From positions 62,001 to 126,000 of the forward strand of contig NZ_MOBR01000019.1 in the NCBI RefSeq assembly GCF_003732705.1: a DNA stretch of 64,000 nucleotides, read 5' to 3'. Source of the stretch: Pseudomonas frederiksbergensis (GTDB lineage Bacteria; Pseudomonadota; Gammaproteobacteria; Pseudomonadales; Pseudomonadaceae). The notes beneath the pieces were generated by a model that was not told the DNA's origin, ran no database searches, and was given only the letters and a program-made list of their open reading frames with translations. This document shows, in pieces, positions 8,948-16,840 of the stretch (within the stretch, counting starts at the first letter, position 1; each line of letters begins with the position of its first letter). The position numbers and the translations under genes were made by a program.

Positions 8948-9412
8948 TTATTCAAATGTTTTTCTAGCCTCAGCCGGAAGCTTCGAAGACTCAATGATCT
9001 CATTAATATTTCCGCGACCGGCAAGAGCAACAGTCAAACCATTTTGCTCAATATAACTTTCGAAATGAAACGTGAGCTGCTGCTTACTCAGGTCATAATG
9101 ATCAATGTATAACTTCCCTGACTTCACATCCCGAAAGCCTCCTCCCGTATGAGAGTCATAATAATGAATTGACGCTTTCGGAATGGGCAGAGATGCGTGA
9201 TTCCCAATATCGTAGATATCGCCGTTTTTAATTGCACGCACATCATTCAACCAAACATTACATTGAAGACGGCGATCATCGCTGAAGATCGGCGCTACAT
9301 CCAACTGGTTGGTCGAATGCAGCGCTACCCACGTCCGCTGTGCCTCGATTTCGGGGCCCGCATTTTGTTCGAATGAGAATTCATTTATTCCTGAATCGTG
9401 CTTATCGTTCAA
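8948..9412 (-). CDS. Unknown protein with TTG start, AT-rich gene
   Basis: 154 residues. The start is a TTG at 9412, supported by AAGGAG six bases upstream and by the lack of an ATG near the N terminus. No signal peptide or membrane span is seen. The middle has DIGNHASLPIPKASIHYYDS and then KLYIDHYDLSKQQLTFHFES, followed by GLTVALAGRGNINEI. That last part resembles a segment of the downstream 306-residue protein, so the two may share a domain. The 260-base gap to the downstream gene leaves open whether they are co-transcribed. No family recognised. Confidence 0.65.
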   Translation of the reverse strand: MNDKHDSGINEFSFEQNAGPEIEAQRTWVALHSTNQLDVAPIFSDDRRLQCNVWLNDVRAIKNGDIYDIGNHASLPIPKASIHYYDSHTGGGFRDVKSGKLYIDHYDLSKQQLTFHFESYIEQNGLTVALAGRGNINEIIESSKLPAEARKTFE

Positions 9413-9595
9413 GATGCTCTCCTTGCTTAATGGGTACTAAGCAAATTGCTCATGGCCATATGTAGCAACAGGATTTCCCCAGGTCTACTGTCAACTTTGA
9501 CAGTGAATCGTTTCAGCAAGCATGACTGTCGGCAAATCAGTCCGGCCTATTTCGGGCTACCCATGAGTGTGACGGACGTAACCGCAGACAATAAA

Positions 9596-9624
9596 AAGGG
9601 CGAAGCCATCACAGCTTCGCCCTT
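9596..9624 (-). terminator. Intrinsic terminator of prfC
   Basis: An 11-bp perfect stem AAGGGCGAAGC / GCTTCGCCCTT with a seven-base loop. On the minus strand it is followed by a T-rich run (the complement of ATAAAAA at 9591-9597). It lies just after the prfC stop. Confidence 0.85.
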
Positions 9625-9642
9625 CTGCCTAACGCTCAGCGC

Positions 9643-11226
9643 TTAATGATGCTCACGCGTCGCGCGGAATTTCACATCAGGCCAGCGCTCTTCCATCAGC
9701 GCCAGGTTAACCCGGGTCGGGGCCAGGTAGGTCAGGTGACCACCGCCATCGACCGCCAGGTTTTCCACAGCCTTGATGCTGAACTCTTCGAGCTTCTTCT
9801 TATCGCTGCAATCGATCCAGCGCGCGGAGTACACGGTGATCGGCTCGTAGGAGCATTCGACCTTGTATTCCTCTTTCAAGCGGCTGGCGACCACATCGAA
9901 CTGCAGCACACCGACGGCGCCGAGGATGATGTCGTTGCTGCGCTCCGGGAAGAACACCTGGGTCGCGCCCTCTTCCGCCAATTGCTGCAAACCCTGGCGC
10001 AGTTGCTTGGATTTCAGCGGGTCACGCAGGCGTACGCGGCGGAACAGTTCCGGGGCGAAGTGCGGGATGCCGGTGAAGCCCAGGACTTCGCCTTCGGTGA
10101 AGGTGTCGCCGATCTGGATGGTGCCGTGGTTGTGCAAACCGATGATGTCGCCGGCGAAGGCTTCTTCCAGTTGCTCACGCTCGGAGGAGAAGAAGGTCAG
10201 CGCATCGCCGATCCGTACGTCTTTGCCGGTGCGCACGTGGCGCATCTTCATGCCTTTTTCGTACTTGCCGGAGCAGATACGCATGAAGGCGATGCGGTCG
10301 CGGTGTTTGGGGTCCATGTTCGCCTGGATCTTGAACACGAAACCGGCGAACTTCTCTTCGACCGGTTCTACGGTGCGCTCATTGGCGACACGGGCCAGGG
10401 GTTTCGGCGCCCAGTTGACCACGGCGTCGAGCACGTGATCGACACCGAAGTTGCCCAGTGCAGTACCGAAGAACACCGGGGTCAGTTGGCCGTCGAGGAA
10501 TTCCTGTTGATTGAATTCGTGGCAGGCGCCCTGCACCAGTTCCAGCTGATCGACGAAACGATCGTATTCGTCACCGAGGTGCGCGCGGGCTTCGTCGGAG
10601 TCGAGTTTCTCGATGATTTTCACATCGGTACGTTCGTGGCCGTGACCGGCGGTGTAGACGATGATGTAGTCGTCGGCGAGGTGATAAACGCCCTTGAAGT
10701 CGCGGTAGCAACCGATCGGCCAGGTGATCGGCGCAGCCTTGATCTTCAGGACCGCTTCGATTTCGTCGAGCAGTTCGATCGGGTCACGGATATCACGGTC
10801 GAGTTTGTTGATGAAGCTGACAATCGGCGTGTCCCGCAGACGGCAGACGTCCATCAGCGCGATGGTCCGAGGCTCAACACCTTTACCGCCGTCGAGGACC
10901 ATCAAGGCCGAGTCCACTGCCGTCAGGGTACGGTAGGTATCTTCGGAGAAGTCTTCGTGGCCCGGGGTGTCGAGCAGGTTGATCATGTGGTCGCGATACG
11001 GGAACTGCATGACCGACGTGGTAATCGAGATACCACGCTGCTTTTCCATTTCCATCCAGTCGGAGGTGGCATGGCGGTCGGACTTGCGAGACTTCACCGT
11101 GCCCGCAATCGCAATCGCCTTGCCCATCAGCAAGAGTTTCTCGGTGATGGTGGTTTTACCGGCATCGGGGTGGGAAATAATGGCGAAAGTGCGGCGTTTC
11201 GCGACTTCGGCGGCCTGTTTGGTCAT
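9643..11226 (-). CDS. prfC: Peptide chain release factor 3 (RF3)
   Basis: 527 residues, matching the usual RF3 length. GTPase motifs: SHPDAGKTT (G1) near residue 20, DTPGHEDFS (G3), NKLDRD (G4). The translation-factor domains 2 and 3 follow, with the conserved C-terminal ARWI and VNLALMEERWPDV regions. RF3 uses GTP to eject RF1/RF2 from the ribosome after peptide release. The ATG at 11226 (MTKQAAEVAKRRTFAIISHP) is preferred to an in-frame start at 11295. It stands alone with its own terminator. Confidence 0.96.
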   Translation of the reverse strand: MTKQAAEVAKRRTFAIISHPDAGKTTITEKLLLMGKAIAIAGTVKSRKSDRHATSDWMEMEKQRGISITTSVMQFPYRDHMINLLDTPGHEDFSEDTYRTLTAVDSALMVLDGGKGVEPRTIALMDVCRLRDTPIVSFINKLDRDIRDPIELLDEIEAVLKIKAAPITWPIGCYRDFKGVYHLADDYIIVYTAGHGHERTDVKIIEKLDSDEARAHLGDEYDRFVDQLELVQGACHEFNQQEFLDGQLTPVFFGTALGNFGVDHVLDAVVNWAPKPLARVANERTVEPVEEKFAGFVFKIQANMDPKHRDRIAFMRICSGKYEKGMKMRHVRTGKDVRIGDALTFFSSEREQLEEAFAGDIIGLHNHGTIQIGDTFTEGEVLGFTGIPHFAPELFRRVRLRDPLKSKQLRQGLQQLAEEGATQVFFPERSNDIILGAVGVLQFDVVASRLKEEYKVECSYEPITVYSARWIDCSDKKKLEEFSIKAVENLAVDGGGHLTYLAPTRVNLALMEERWPDVKFRATREHH

Positions 11227-11590
11227 GGGAAATCGCCTGGCAGGTGATTCAAAAAAGGGCGGCGAGTATAGCGCAAACCGAGCGTTACGGACCACCGCTC
11301 GCCCTGTCGCCCATGGCGATTAACGGGACCGTCGGGCCATCAAGGGTGGCTAATTGCTGTTAATTATGGAACCTTTTAAAAGGTAGAGACGTCCACTCCC
11401 CTGTTACAGCTCTCGTAGCAGGGTTTGAAAAACCTGCAAGTTAGCCTGACGAGGCTGCGCTTATGGCTCGATCTCATGCGGTTTCATCAGCATGAAGAGC
11501 TGCTTCTCGCGAATGTTGATTTCCCGGCAGCCAGTGATGGCATTGCCACACGGGCTGCGTTCGCCGACAAAGAAAAAAAGGAGTCCGCCT
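11227..11590. promoter_or_regulatory. Divergent control region between prfC and the osmoprotectant ABC operon
   Basis: 364 bases holding the two divergent promoters. Visible elements: a perfect 14-bp palindrome ACCTTTTAAAAGGT at 11371-11384 and an imperfect CCTGTTAC...GTAGCAGG dyad at about 11400-11423. In-frame open sequence from 11492 to the chosen GTG at 11591 has no start with a good ribosome site. Regulator unknown. Confidence 0.5.
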
Positions 11591-12307
11591 GTGGCTATTC
11601 GCTATGGCAAGGGGCTTATAGGAGGTGCGGTTGTCGTCGCACTCCTGGCCCTGCTGGTCCACTGGATTGGCATCAACACGATCGAACATTACCGCGACGA
11701 TTTGTTGTTTTACCTGCAAGCTCACTTGATCCTCGTCCTTGTCTCCATGCTGGCCGCCCTCGTTGTGGGCATACCCGCCGGTATCTTCCTCAGCCGCCCC
11801 AACATGGTGGGCCGCGCTGAACGCTTCATGCAGATCTTCAACATCGGCAACACCGTGCCGCCTCTCGCCGTACTGGCCATCGCCCTGGGGATTCTGGGCA
11901 TCGGCAGCGGCCCGGCGATCTTCGCCCTGTTCCTCGCCTCGCTGTTGCCGATTGTGCGCAACACCTATGAAGGCCTGAAAAATGTGCAGGGTTCGCTGAA
12001 AGAAGCGGCGGTCGGCATCGGCATGACGCCCACCCAAGTGCTGTGGCGGGTCGAACTGCCGAACGCGGTGCCGATCATCATTGGTGGCGTGCGCGTGGCC
12101 CTGGCGATCAACGTCGGTACCGCACCGCTGGCGTTCCTGATCGGCGCGAACAGCCTGGGCAGCCTGATTTTCCCTGGCATCGCCCTGAACAATCAGCCGC
12201 AACTGCTGCTCGGCGCGGCGTGCACCGCCCTGCTGGCCTTGCTGCTCGACGGCCTGGTGACACTCGCCAGCCGCCTCTGGCTCGAACGCGGCCTACGCCC
12301 GTCTTAA
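11591..12307 (+). CDS. Osmoprotectant (glycine betaine/choline-type) ABC permease, first copy
   Basis: 238 residues from the GTG at 11591, which has AAAGGAG spaced 7 to 8 bases upstream; upstream in-frame ATGs lack one. About six membrane helices. BPD_transp_1 features include NIGNTVPPLAVLAIALG and the EAA loop LKEAAVGIGMTPTQVLWRVELPNAVP. It belongs to the OpuC/YehW/YehY permease family that imports compatible solutes. First of four tightly spaced genes in the order permease, binding protein, permease, ATPase. Which osmolyte is carried cannot be read from the sequence. Confidence 0.9.
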   Translation: MAIRYGKGLIGGAVVVALLALLVHWIGINTIEHYRDDLLFYLQAHLILVLVSMLAALVVGIPAGIFLSRPNMVGRAERFMQIFNIGNTVPPLAVLAIALGILGIGSGPAIFALFLASLLPIVRNTYEGLKNVQGSLKEAAVGIGMTPTQVLWRVELPNAVPIIIGGVRVALAINVGTAPLAFLIGANSLGSLIFPGIALNNQPQLLLGAACTALLALLLDGLVTLASRLWLERGLRPS

Positions 12308-12327
12308 GCCTCGGCAAAGGAATTTTT

Positions 12328-13221
12328 ATGAAGAAATTAAGCTTGATACTAGGCTGCGCCCTGCTGTTCGCAGGATTTGCCCAAGCCGCTGAAAAACCCG
12401 TGATCCGCATCGGCGCCCGGGTGTTCACCGAACAAACCCTGCTGGCGGAAATCACCTCCCAATACCTGCGAACCAAGGGTTACGACACCCAGGTCACCGG
12501 CGGTCTGGGCAGCACCCTGGCCCGCAGCGCCCAAGAAAGTGGCCAGCTGGATTTGATGTGGGAATACACCGGTGTGTCGCTGGTGGCTTACAACCATATC
12601 ACTGACAAGCTCGACAGCGCTCAGTCCTACGCCAAGGTGAAAGAAGTCGACGCGAAAAAAGGCCTGGTCTGGCTCACGCCGTCGAAATTCAGCAACACCT
12701 ACGCCCTGGCCTTGCCGGAAAAAACTGCGCAGGCCTATCCGCAGATCAACACCATCAGCGAGTTGAACACGGTGATGCAGGCTGAGGCGAAGACCAATCA
12801 CCTGGTGGCCCTGGACACCGAGTTCGCCAACCGCTCCGACGGTCTGGAGGGCATGGTCAATCTGTACGGCATGAACCTGACCCGCAAAAACACCCGGCAG
12901 ATGGACGCCGGGCTGGTCTACACCGCCCTGCGTAACAGCCAGGTGTTTGCCGGTCTGGTCTACACCACCGACGGTCGCTTGAACGCCTTCAAGCTGAAAC
13001 TGCTCGAAGACGACAAGCATTACTTCCCGGACTACACCGCCGCACCGGTAGTGCGTCAGGTTTACCTCGACGCCCATCCGAAACTCGCCGAAGAACTCAA
13101 GCCACTGGCTGAACTGTTCGACGACGCCACCATGCGTGCGCTTAACGCCCGGGTCGATGTCGATCACGAAAGCCCTTCATCGGTTGCCGCAGATTTCCTG
13201 CGCCAGCATCCGATCAACTGA
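12328..13221 (+). CDS. Osmoprotectant ABC transporter, periplasmic binding protein (OpuCC/OsmF-like)
   Basis: 297 residues. Signal peptide at residues 1 to about 20 (MKKLSLILGCALLFAGFAQA, cut before AEKP). OpuAC-type fold: IRIGARVFTEQTLLAEI at the N terminus, GLGSTLARSAQESGQLDLMWEYTG and a late LVYTTDGRLNAFKL segment. The family binds glycine betaine, choline, carnitine or proline betaine through an aromatic box; I cannot assign the ligand by eye. No lipobox, so a free periplasmic protein is expected. The ATG at 12328 follows AAAGGAA. Confidence 0.9.
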   Translation: MKKLSLILGCALLFAGFAQAAEKPVIRIGARVFTEQTLLAEITSQYLRTKGYDTQVTGGLGSTLARSAQESGQLDLMWEYTGVSLVAYNHITDKLDSAQSYAKVKEVDAKKGLVWLTPSKFSNTYALALPEKTAQAYPQINTISELNTVMQAEAKTNHLVALDTEFANRSDGLEGMVNLYGMNLTRKNTRQMDAGLVYTALRNSQVFAGLVYTTDGRLNAFKLKLLEDDKHYFPDYTAAPVVRQVYLDAHPKLAEELKPLAELFDDATMRALNARVDVDHESPSSVAADFLRQHPIN

Positions 13222-13233
13222 GGAGGAGAAGAC

Positions 13234-13887
13234 ATGGAATTTTTGAACGCCTTTTCCCATCTCGATTGGCCGCTGGTCCTGCACCTGACCTGGCAGCACA
13301 TCACCCTGGTCGGCATCGCCGTGACCTTGGCGATCCTCGTGGGCGTGCCGCTGGGCATCCTGATGACGCGCTTCCCGTCCCTCGCCGGTCCCTTGCAAGC
13401 CAGCGCCACGGTGCTGCTGACCGTGCCGTCGATTGCGCTGTTCGGCCTGCTGCTGCCGTTCTACTCCAAGTTCGGCCAGGGCCTGGGCCCGATGCCGGCG
13501 ATTACCGCGGTGTTTTTGTATTCGCTGCTGCCGATCATGCGTAACACCTATCTGGCGCTGACCGGCGTCGAACCCGGCATTCGCGAAGCCGCCCGTGGCA
13601 TCGGCATGACCTTCGGCCAGCGCCTGCGCATGGTTGAACTGCCGATCGCGGTGCCGGTGATCCTCGCCGGTGTGCGCACCGCCGTGGTCATGAACATTGG
13701 TGTCATGACCATCGCCGCGACCATCGGCGCCGGTGGCCTCGGTGTACTTATTCTCGCTTCCATCAGCCGCAGCGACATGTCGATGCTGATCGTCGGCGCC
13801 GTGCTGGTCAGTCTCCTGGCCATCTTCGCCGACCTGCTTCTGCAATGGCTGCAACGCACGCTGACTCCAAAAGGACTGCTCAAATGA
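13234..13887 (+). CDS. Osmoprotectant ABC permease, second copy
   Basis: 217 residues with five to six membrane helices. It has LTVPSIALFGLLLPF and the EAA loop IREAARGIGMTFGQRLRMVELPIAVP. Shorter than, and clearly related to, the first permease of the operon, so the transporter probably uses a heterodimeric channel as OpuCB/OpuCD do. A strong AGGAGGAG ribosome site lies before the ATG. Its stop overlaps the next start by four bases (ATGA). Confidence 0.91.
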   Translation: MEFLNAFSHLDWPLVLHLTWQHITLVGIAVTLAILVGVPLGILMTRFPSLAGPLQASATVLLTVPSIALFGLLLPFYSKFGQGLGPMPAITAVFLYSLLPIMRNTYLALTGVEPGIREAARGIGMTFGQRLRMVELPIAVPVILAGVRTAVVMNIGVMTIAATIGAGGLGVLILASISRSDMSMLIVGAVLVSLLAIFADLLLQWLQRTLTPKGLLK

Positions 13888-15041
13888 TCGAACTTCAAAA
13901 CCTCAGCAAGACCTTCCAAAGCAACGGCAAAGATGTGAAAGCCGTGGACTCGGTAAGCCTGACCGTCAATGAAGGCGAAATCTGTGTGTTCCTCGGACCA
14001 TCGGGCTGTGGCAAAAGCACCACGCTGAAGATGATCAATCGCCTGATCAAGCCGACTTCGGGCAAGATCCTGATCAACGGCGAAGACACCACCGACCTCG
14101 ACGAAGTGACCCTGCGTCGCAACATCGGTTATGTGATCCAGCAAATCGGTCTGTTCCCGAACATGACCATCGAGGAAAACATCACCATCGTTCCGCGCCT
14201 GCTGGGCTGGGACAAACAGAAATGCCACGACCGCGCTCGCGAGTTGATGAGCATGATCAAGCTCGAACCCAAGCAGTACCTGAATCGCTATCCGCGTGAA
14301 TTGTCCGGTGGTCAGCAGCAACGGATCGGCGTGATTCGTGCGCTGGCGGCGGATGCGCCGTTGTTGTTGATGGATGAGCCGTTCGGCGCGGTCGACCCGA
14401 TCAACCGCGAGATGATCCAGAACGAGTTTTTCGAGATGCAGCGTGCGCTGAACAAGACTGTGATCATGGTCAGCCACGACATCGACGAAGCGATCAAGCT
14501 GGGCGACAAAATTGCGATCTTCCGTGCCGGCAAGCTGCTGCAGATCGATCACCCGGACACCCTGCTGGCGCACCCGGCGGATGACTTTGTCAGCAACTTC
14601 GTCGGCCAGGACAGCACCCTCAAGCGTCTGTTGCTGGTGAAAGCCGAAGACGCGGCGGACAACGCGCCGTCGGTGAGCCCGGAAACGCCGGTGGCTGAAG
14701 CCCTGGAACTGATGGACGAACTGGACCGTCGTTATGTGGTGGTCACGGATGGTGAGAACAAGGCGCTCGGTTATGTACGACGTCGCGACCTGCACCGTCA
14801 GGCCGGGACGTGCGGGCAGTATTTGCGCGAGTTCAACGCCACGGCGGCGTTTGACGAGCATTTGCGCATCCTGCTGTCGCGCATGTACGAGTTCAACCGC
14901 TCGTGGCTGCCGGTGATGGATGCCGAGCGGGTGTTCCTGGGGGAAGTGACTCAGGAATCGATTGCCGAGTACCTGAGTTCCGGTAAGTCCCGTGGTGGCA
15001 AGACCAGCATTGTTTCGCCGGCCGAGACTGCTGTCGCCTGA
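13884..15041 (+). CDS. Osmoprotectant ABC transporter, ATP-binding subunit with CBS domains
   Basis: 385 residues. Residues 1 to about 240 form an ABC ATPase: Walker A GPSGCGKST, Q-loop YVIQQIGLFPN, signature LSGGQQQRI, Walker B LLLMDEP, His switch in VMVSHDIDEA. The rest (from about residue 255) shows tandem CBS-like segments (PVAEALELMDELDRRYVVVTD, then LLSRMYEFNRSWLPVMDAERVFLGEV), as in OpuA/OpuC/ProV-type ATPases. CBS domains in these transporters sense ionic strength or nucleotides and gate activity, so osmotic control at the protein level is inferred. The start at 13884 overlaps the permease stop. Confidence 0.92.
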   Translation: MIELQNLSKTFQSNGKDVKAVDSVSLTVNEGEICVFLGPSGCGKSTTLKMINRLIKPTSGKILINGEDTTDLDEVTLRRNIGYVIQQIGLFPNMTIEENITIVPRLLGWDKQKCHDRARELMSMIKLEPKQYLNRYPRELSGGQQQRIGVIRALAADAPLLLMDEPFGAVDPINREMIQNEFFEMQRALNKTVIMVSHDIDEAIKLGDKIAIFRAGKLLQIDHPDTLLAHPADDFVSNFVGQDSTLKRLLLVKAEDAADNAPSVSPETPVAEALELMDELDRRYVVVTDGENKALGYVRRRDLHRQAGTCGQYLREFNATAAFDEHLRILLSRMYEFNRSWLPVMDAERVFLGEVTQESIAEYLSSGKSRGGKTSIVSPAETAVA

Positions 15042-15050
15042 TCTGACGCC

Positions 15051-15140
15051 TTCGCGGGCAAGCCTCGCTCCTACAGGTGCGGTGTCGTACGCAACATCAC
15101 GGCATACCGAAAACCTGTAGGAGCGAGGCTTGCCCGCGAA
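15051..15140. repeat. REP-type inverted repeat
   Basis: Arms TTCGCGGGCAAGCCTCGCTC and GAGCGAGGCTTGCCCGCGAA are exact reverse complements, with CTACAG/CTGTAG extending the pairing, across about 35 bases. It lies directly after the osmoprotectant operon. Confidence 0.88.
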
Positions 15141-15176
15141 TGGGGCACCACAAATCCCCTTGAGACACCTCAAATT

Positions 15177-15284
15177 GATCGTTCCCACGCGCTGCGTGGG
15201 AATGCCGCCCGGGACGCTCTGCGTCCGCCCTTTGAGACGCGGAGCGTCTCCGGATGCATTCCCACGCAGAGCGTGGGAACGATC
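15177..15284. repeat. Inverted repeat of the CGTTCCCACGC class
   Basis: Outer arms GATCGTTCCCACGC and GCGTGGGAACGATC are exact complements. An inner dyad (GACGCTCTGCGTCC with GACGCGGAGCGTCTC) gives a branched fold. It is a third intergenic repeat type, distinct from the REP and GATCGCAGCC classes in this window. Confidence 0.85.
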
Positions 15285-15608
15285 TTCTGAGGGAACATCA
15301 CACTGTCATGCAGGTCGGTTACATCAGTAGCTGTCCGGGACCGCACGACGGAAGCGTGCAAAAACGCGACATTTTTTGTTGATCTCAAGCCCCTCACGCC
15401 CTAAAGTTCGCGCCGAACGTCCATGCTGGAAACGATCCATCCGGCTCAAGTACTGACGACGAGACAGCAAGGCCAAGGGCAGCACCGCTCCCATGGCCTT
15501 TTTGCTTTCGGCGACATGCCTTGGGAAGTAGGCGAACCAAAGTGGGGATACGGAGGACGTTCATTTGCACCCATTGTTAATTTCAGTTTGCCAGTAGGAG
15601 TTCCCAGC
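15285..15608 (+). promoter_or_regulatory. speC promoter and leader with a terminator-like hairpin
   Basis: Gene-free upstream region of speC. From 15423 the sequence stays open in frame with speC, starting at an ATG with no good ribosome site. Inside it, AAGGCCA (15469-15475) pairs with TGGCCTT (15494-15500), helped by an AGGG/TCCC inner pair and followed by a T-run (to 15503). That looks like an intrinsic terminator about 105 bases before the speC start. Attenuation by polyamines or translation is a possibility, not shown. Confidence 0.45.
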
Positions 15609-16772
15609 ATGTCGATCAACGTCGAAGACTATTTCGCGCGTGAAACCTTCAACAAAATGAAGGCGTTCGCCGACAAACAAGAAACCCCGTTCGTGGTGAT
15701 CGACACCGCGATGATCAGCAAGGCCTATGACGACCTGCGCGCCGGTTTCGATTTCGCCAAGGTCTACTACGCGGTCAAGGCCAACCCGGCCGTCGAAATC
15801 ATCGACCTGCTCAAAGAGAAAGGCTCGAACTTCGACATCGCCTCGATCTACGAGCTCGACAAAGTGATGAACCAGGGCGTCGGCCCGGATCGCATCAGCT
15901 ACGGCAACACCATCAAGAAATCCAAGGACATCCGCTACTTCTACGAGAAGGGCGTGCGTCTGTATGCCACCGACTCCGAAGCCGACCTGCGCAACATCGC
16001 CAAGGCTGCGCCGGGTTCGAAAGTCTACGTGCGCATCCTCACCGAAGGCTCGACCACCGCTGACTGGCCGTTGTCGCGCAAGTTCGGCTGCCAGACCGAC
16101 ATGGCCATGGACCTGCTGATCCTCGCTCGCGACCTGGGCCTGGTGCCGTACGGCATCTCGTTCCACGTCGGCTCGCAACAGCGCGACATCAGCGTCTGGG
16201 ACGCGGCGATTGCCAAGGTCAAAGTGATCTTCGAACGCCTGAAAGAAGAAGACGGCATCCACCTGAAGCTGATCAACATGGGCGGTGGCTTCCCGGCCAA
16301 CTACATCACCCGCACCAACAGCCTGGAAACCTACGCTGAAGAAATCATCCGTTTCCTCAAGGAAGACTTCGGTGACGATTTGCCGGAAATCATCCTGGAA
16401 CCGGGCCGTTCGTTGATCGCCAACGCCGGCATCCTGGTGAGTGAAGTGGTATTGGTCGCGCGTAAATCCCGTACCGCCGTCGAGCGTTGGGTGTACACGG
16501 ATGTGGGCAAGTTCTCCGGCCTGATCGAAACCATGGACGAAGCCATCAAGTTCCCGATCTGGACCGAGAAGAAAGGCGAGATGGAAGAAGTGGTCATTGC
16601 GGGTCCGACCTGCGACAGCGCCGACATCATGTATGAAAACTACAAGTACGGTCTGCCGCTGAACCTGGCGATCGGTGATCGTTTGTACTGGTTGTCCACC
16701 GGTGCCTACACCACCAGTTACAGCGCGGTTGAATTCAATGGCTTCCCGCCGCTGAAATCCTTCTACGTGTAA
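15609..16772 (+). CDS. speC: Ornithine decarboxylase (type III fold, PLP-dependent)
   Basis: 387 residues, the length I recall for Pseudomonas SpeC. PLP-Lys motif in VYYAVKANP near residue 53; NIASIYEL-type segment FDIASIYELDKV; HVGSQ; the glycine-rich phosphate loop NMGGGFP; EPGRSLIA; and the catalytic Cys region GPTCDSADIM near the C terminus. It converts ornithine to putrescine in the cytosol, the first step of polyamine synthesis; a lysine side activity is possible in this family. The ATG at 15609 after AGTAGGAG was chosen over the in-frame ATG at 15423, which would add 62 residues unlike any ornithine decarboxylase. Confidence 0.94.
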   Translation: MSINVEDYFARETFNKMKAFADKQETPFVVIDTAMISKAYDDLRAGFDFAKVYYAVKANPAVEIIDLLKEKGSNFDIASIYELDKVMNQGVGPDRISYGNTIKKSKDIRYFYEKGVRLYATDSEADLRNIAKAAPGSKVYVRILTEGSTTADWPLSRKFGCQTDMAMDLLILARDLGLVPYGISFHVGSQQRDISVWDAAIAKVKVIFERLKEEDGIHLKLINMGGGFPANYITRTNSLETYAEEIIRFLKEDFGDDLPEIILEPGRSLIANAGILVSEVVLVARKSRTAVERWVYTDVGKFSGLIETMDEAIKFPIWTEKKGEMEEVVIAGPTCDSADIMYENYKYGLPLNLAIGDRLYWLSTGAYTTSYSAVEFNGFPPLKSFYV

Positions 16773-16810
16773 CAAGTACTCGGCGCGTTCAAGCGCCACC
16801 CTGCCAAAGA

Positions 16811-16840
16811 AAGCCCATGACGTCTCATGGGCTTTTTTTA
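16811..16840. terminator. Terminator between speC and the toxin-like locus
   Basis: Stem AAGCCCATGA / TCATGGGCTT with a CGTC loop followed by seven T's on the plus strand, ending the speC transcript. The A-rich left flank (AAAGAAAG) could also let it stop transcripts from the opposite strand. Confidence 0.88.

Noticed and set aside
9646..11247. A 533-codon open frame on the plus strand opposite prfC
   Set aside because: It is the mirror of a GC-rich real gene; the product is rich in Val, Asp and Gly with no domain, and prfC is unambiguous.
15423..15608. A longer SpeC with 62 extra N-terminal residues
   Set aside because: The ATG at 15609 has a good ribosome site and gives the family length; the extension contains the hairpin and matches no decarboxylase.
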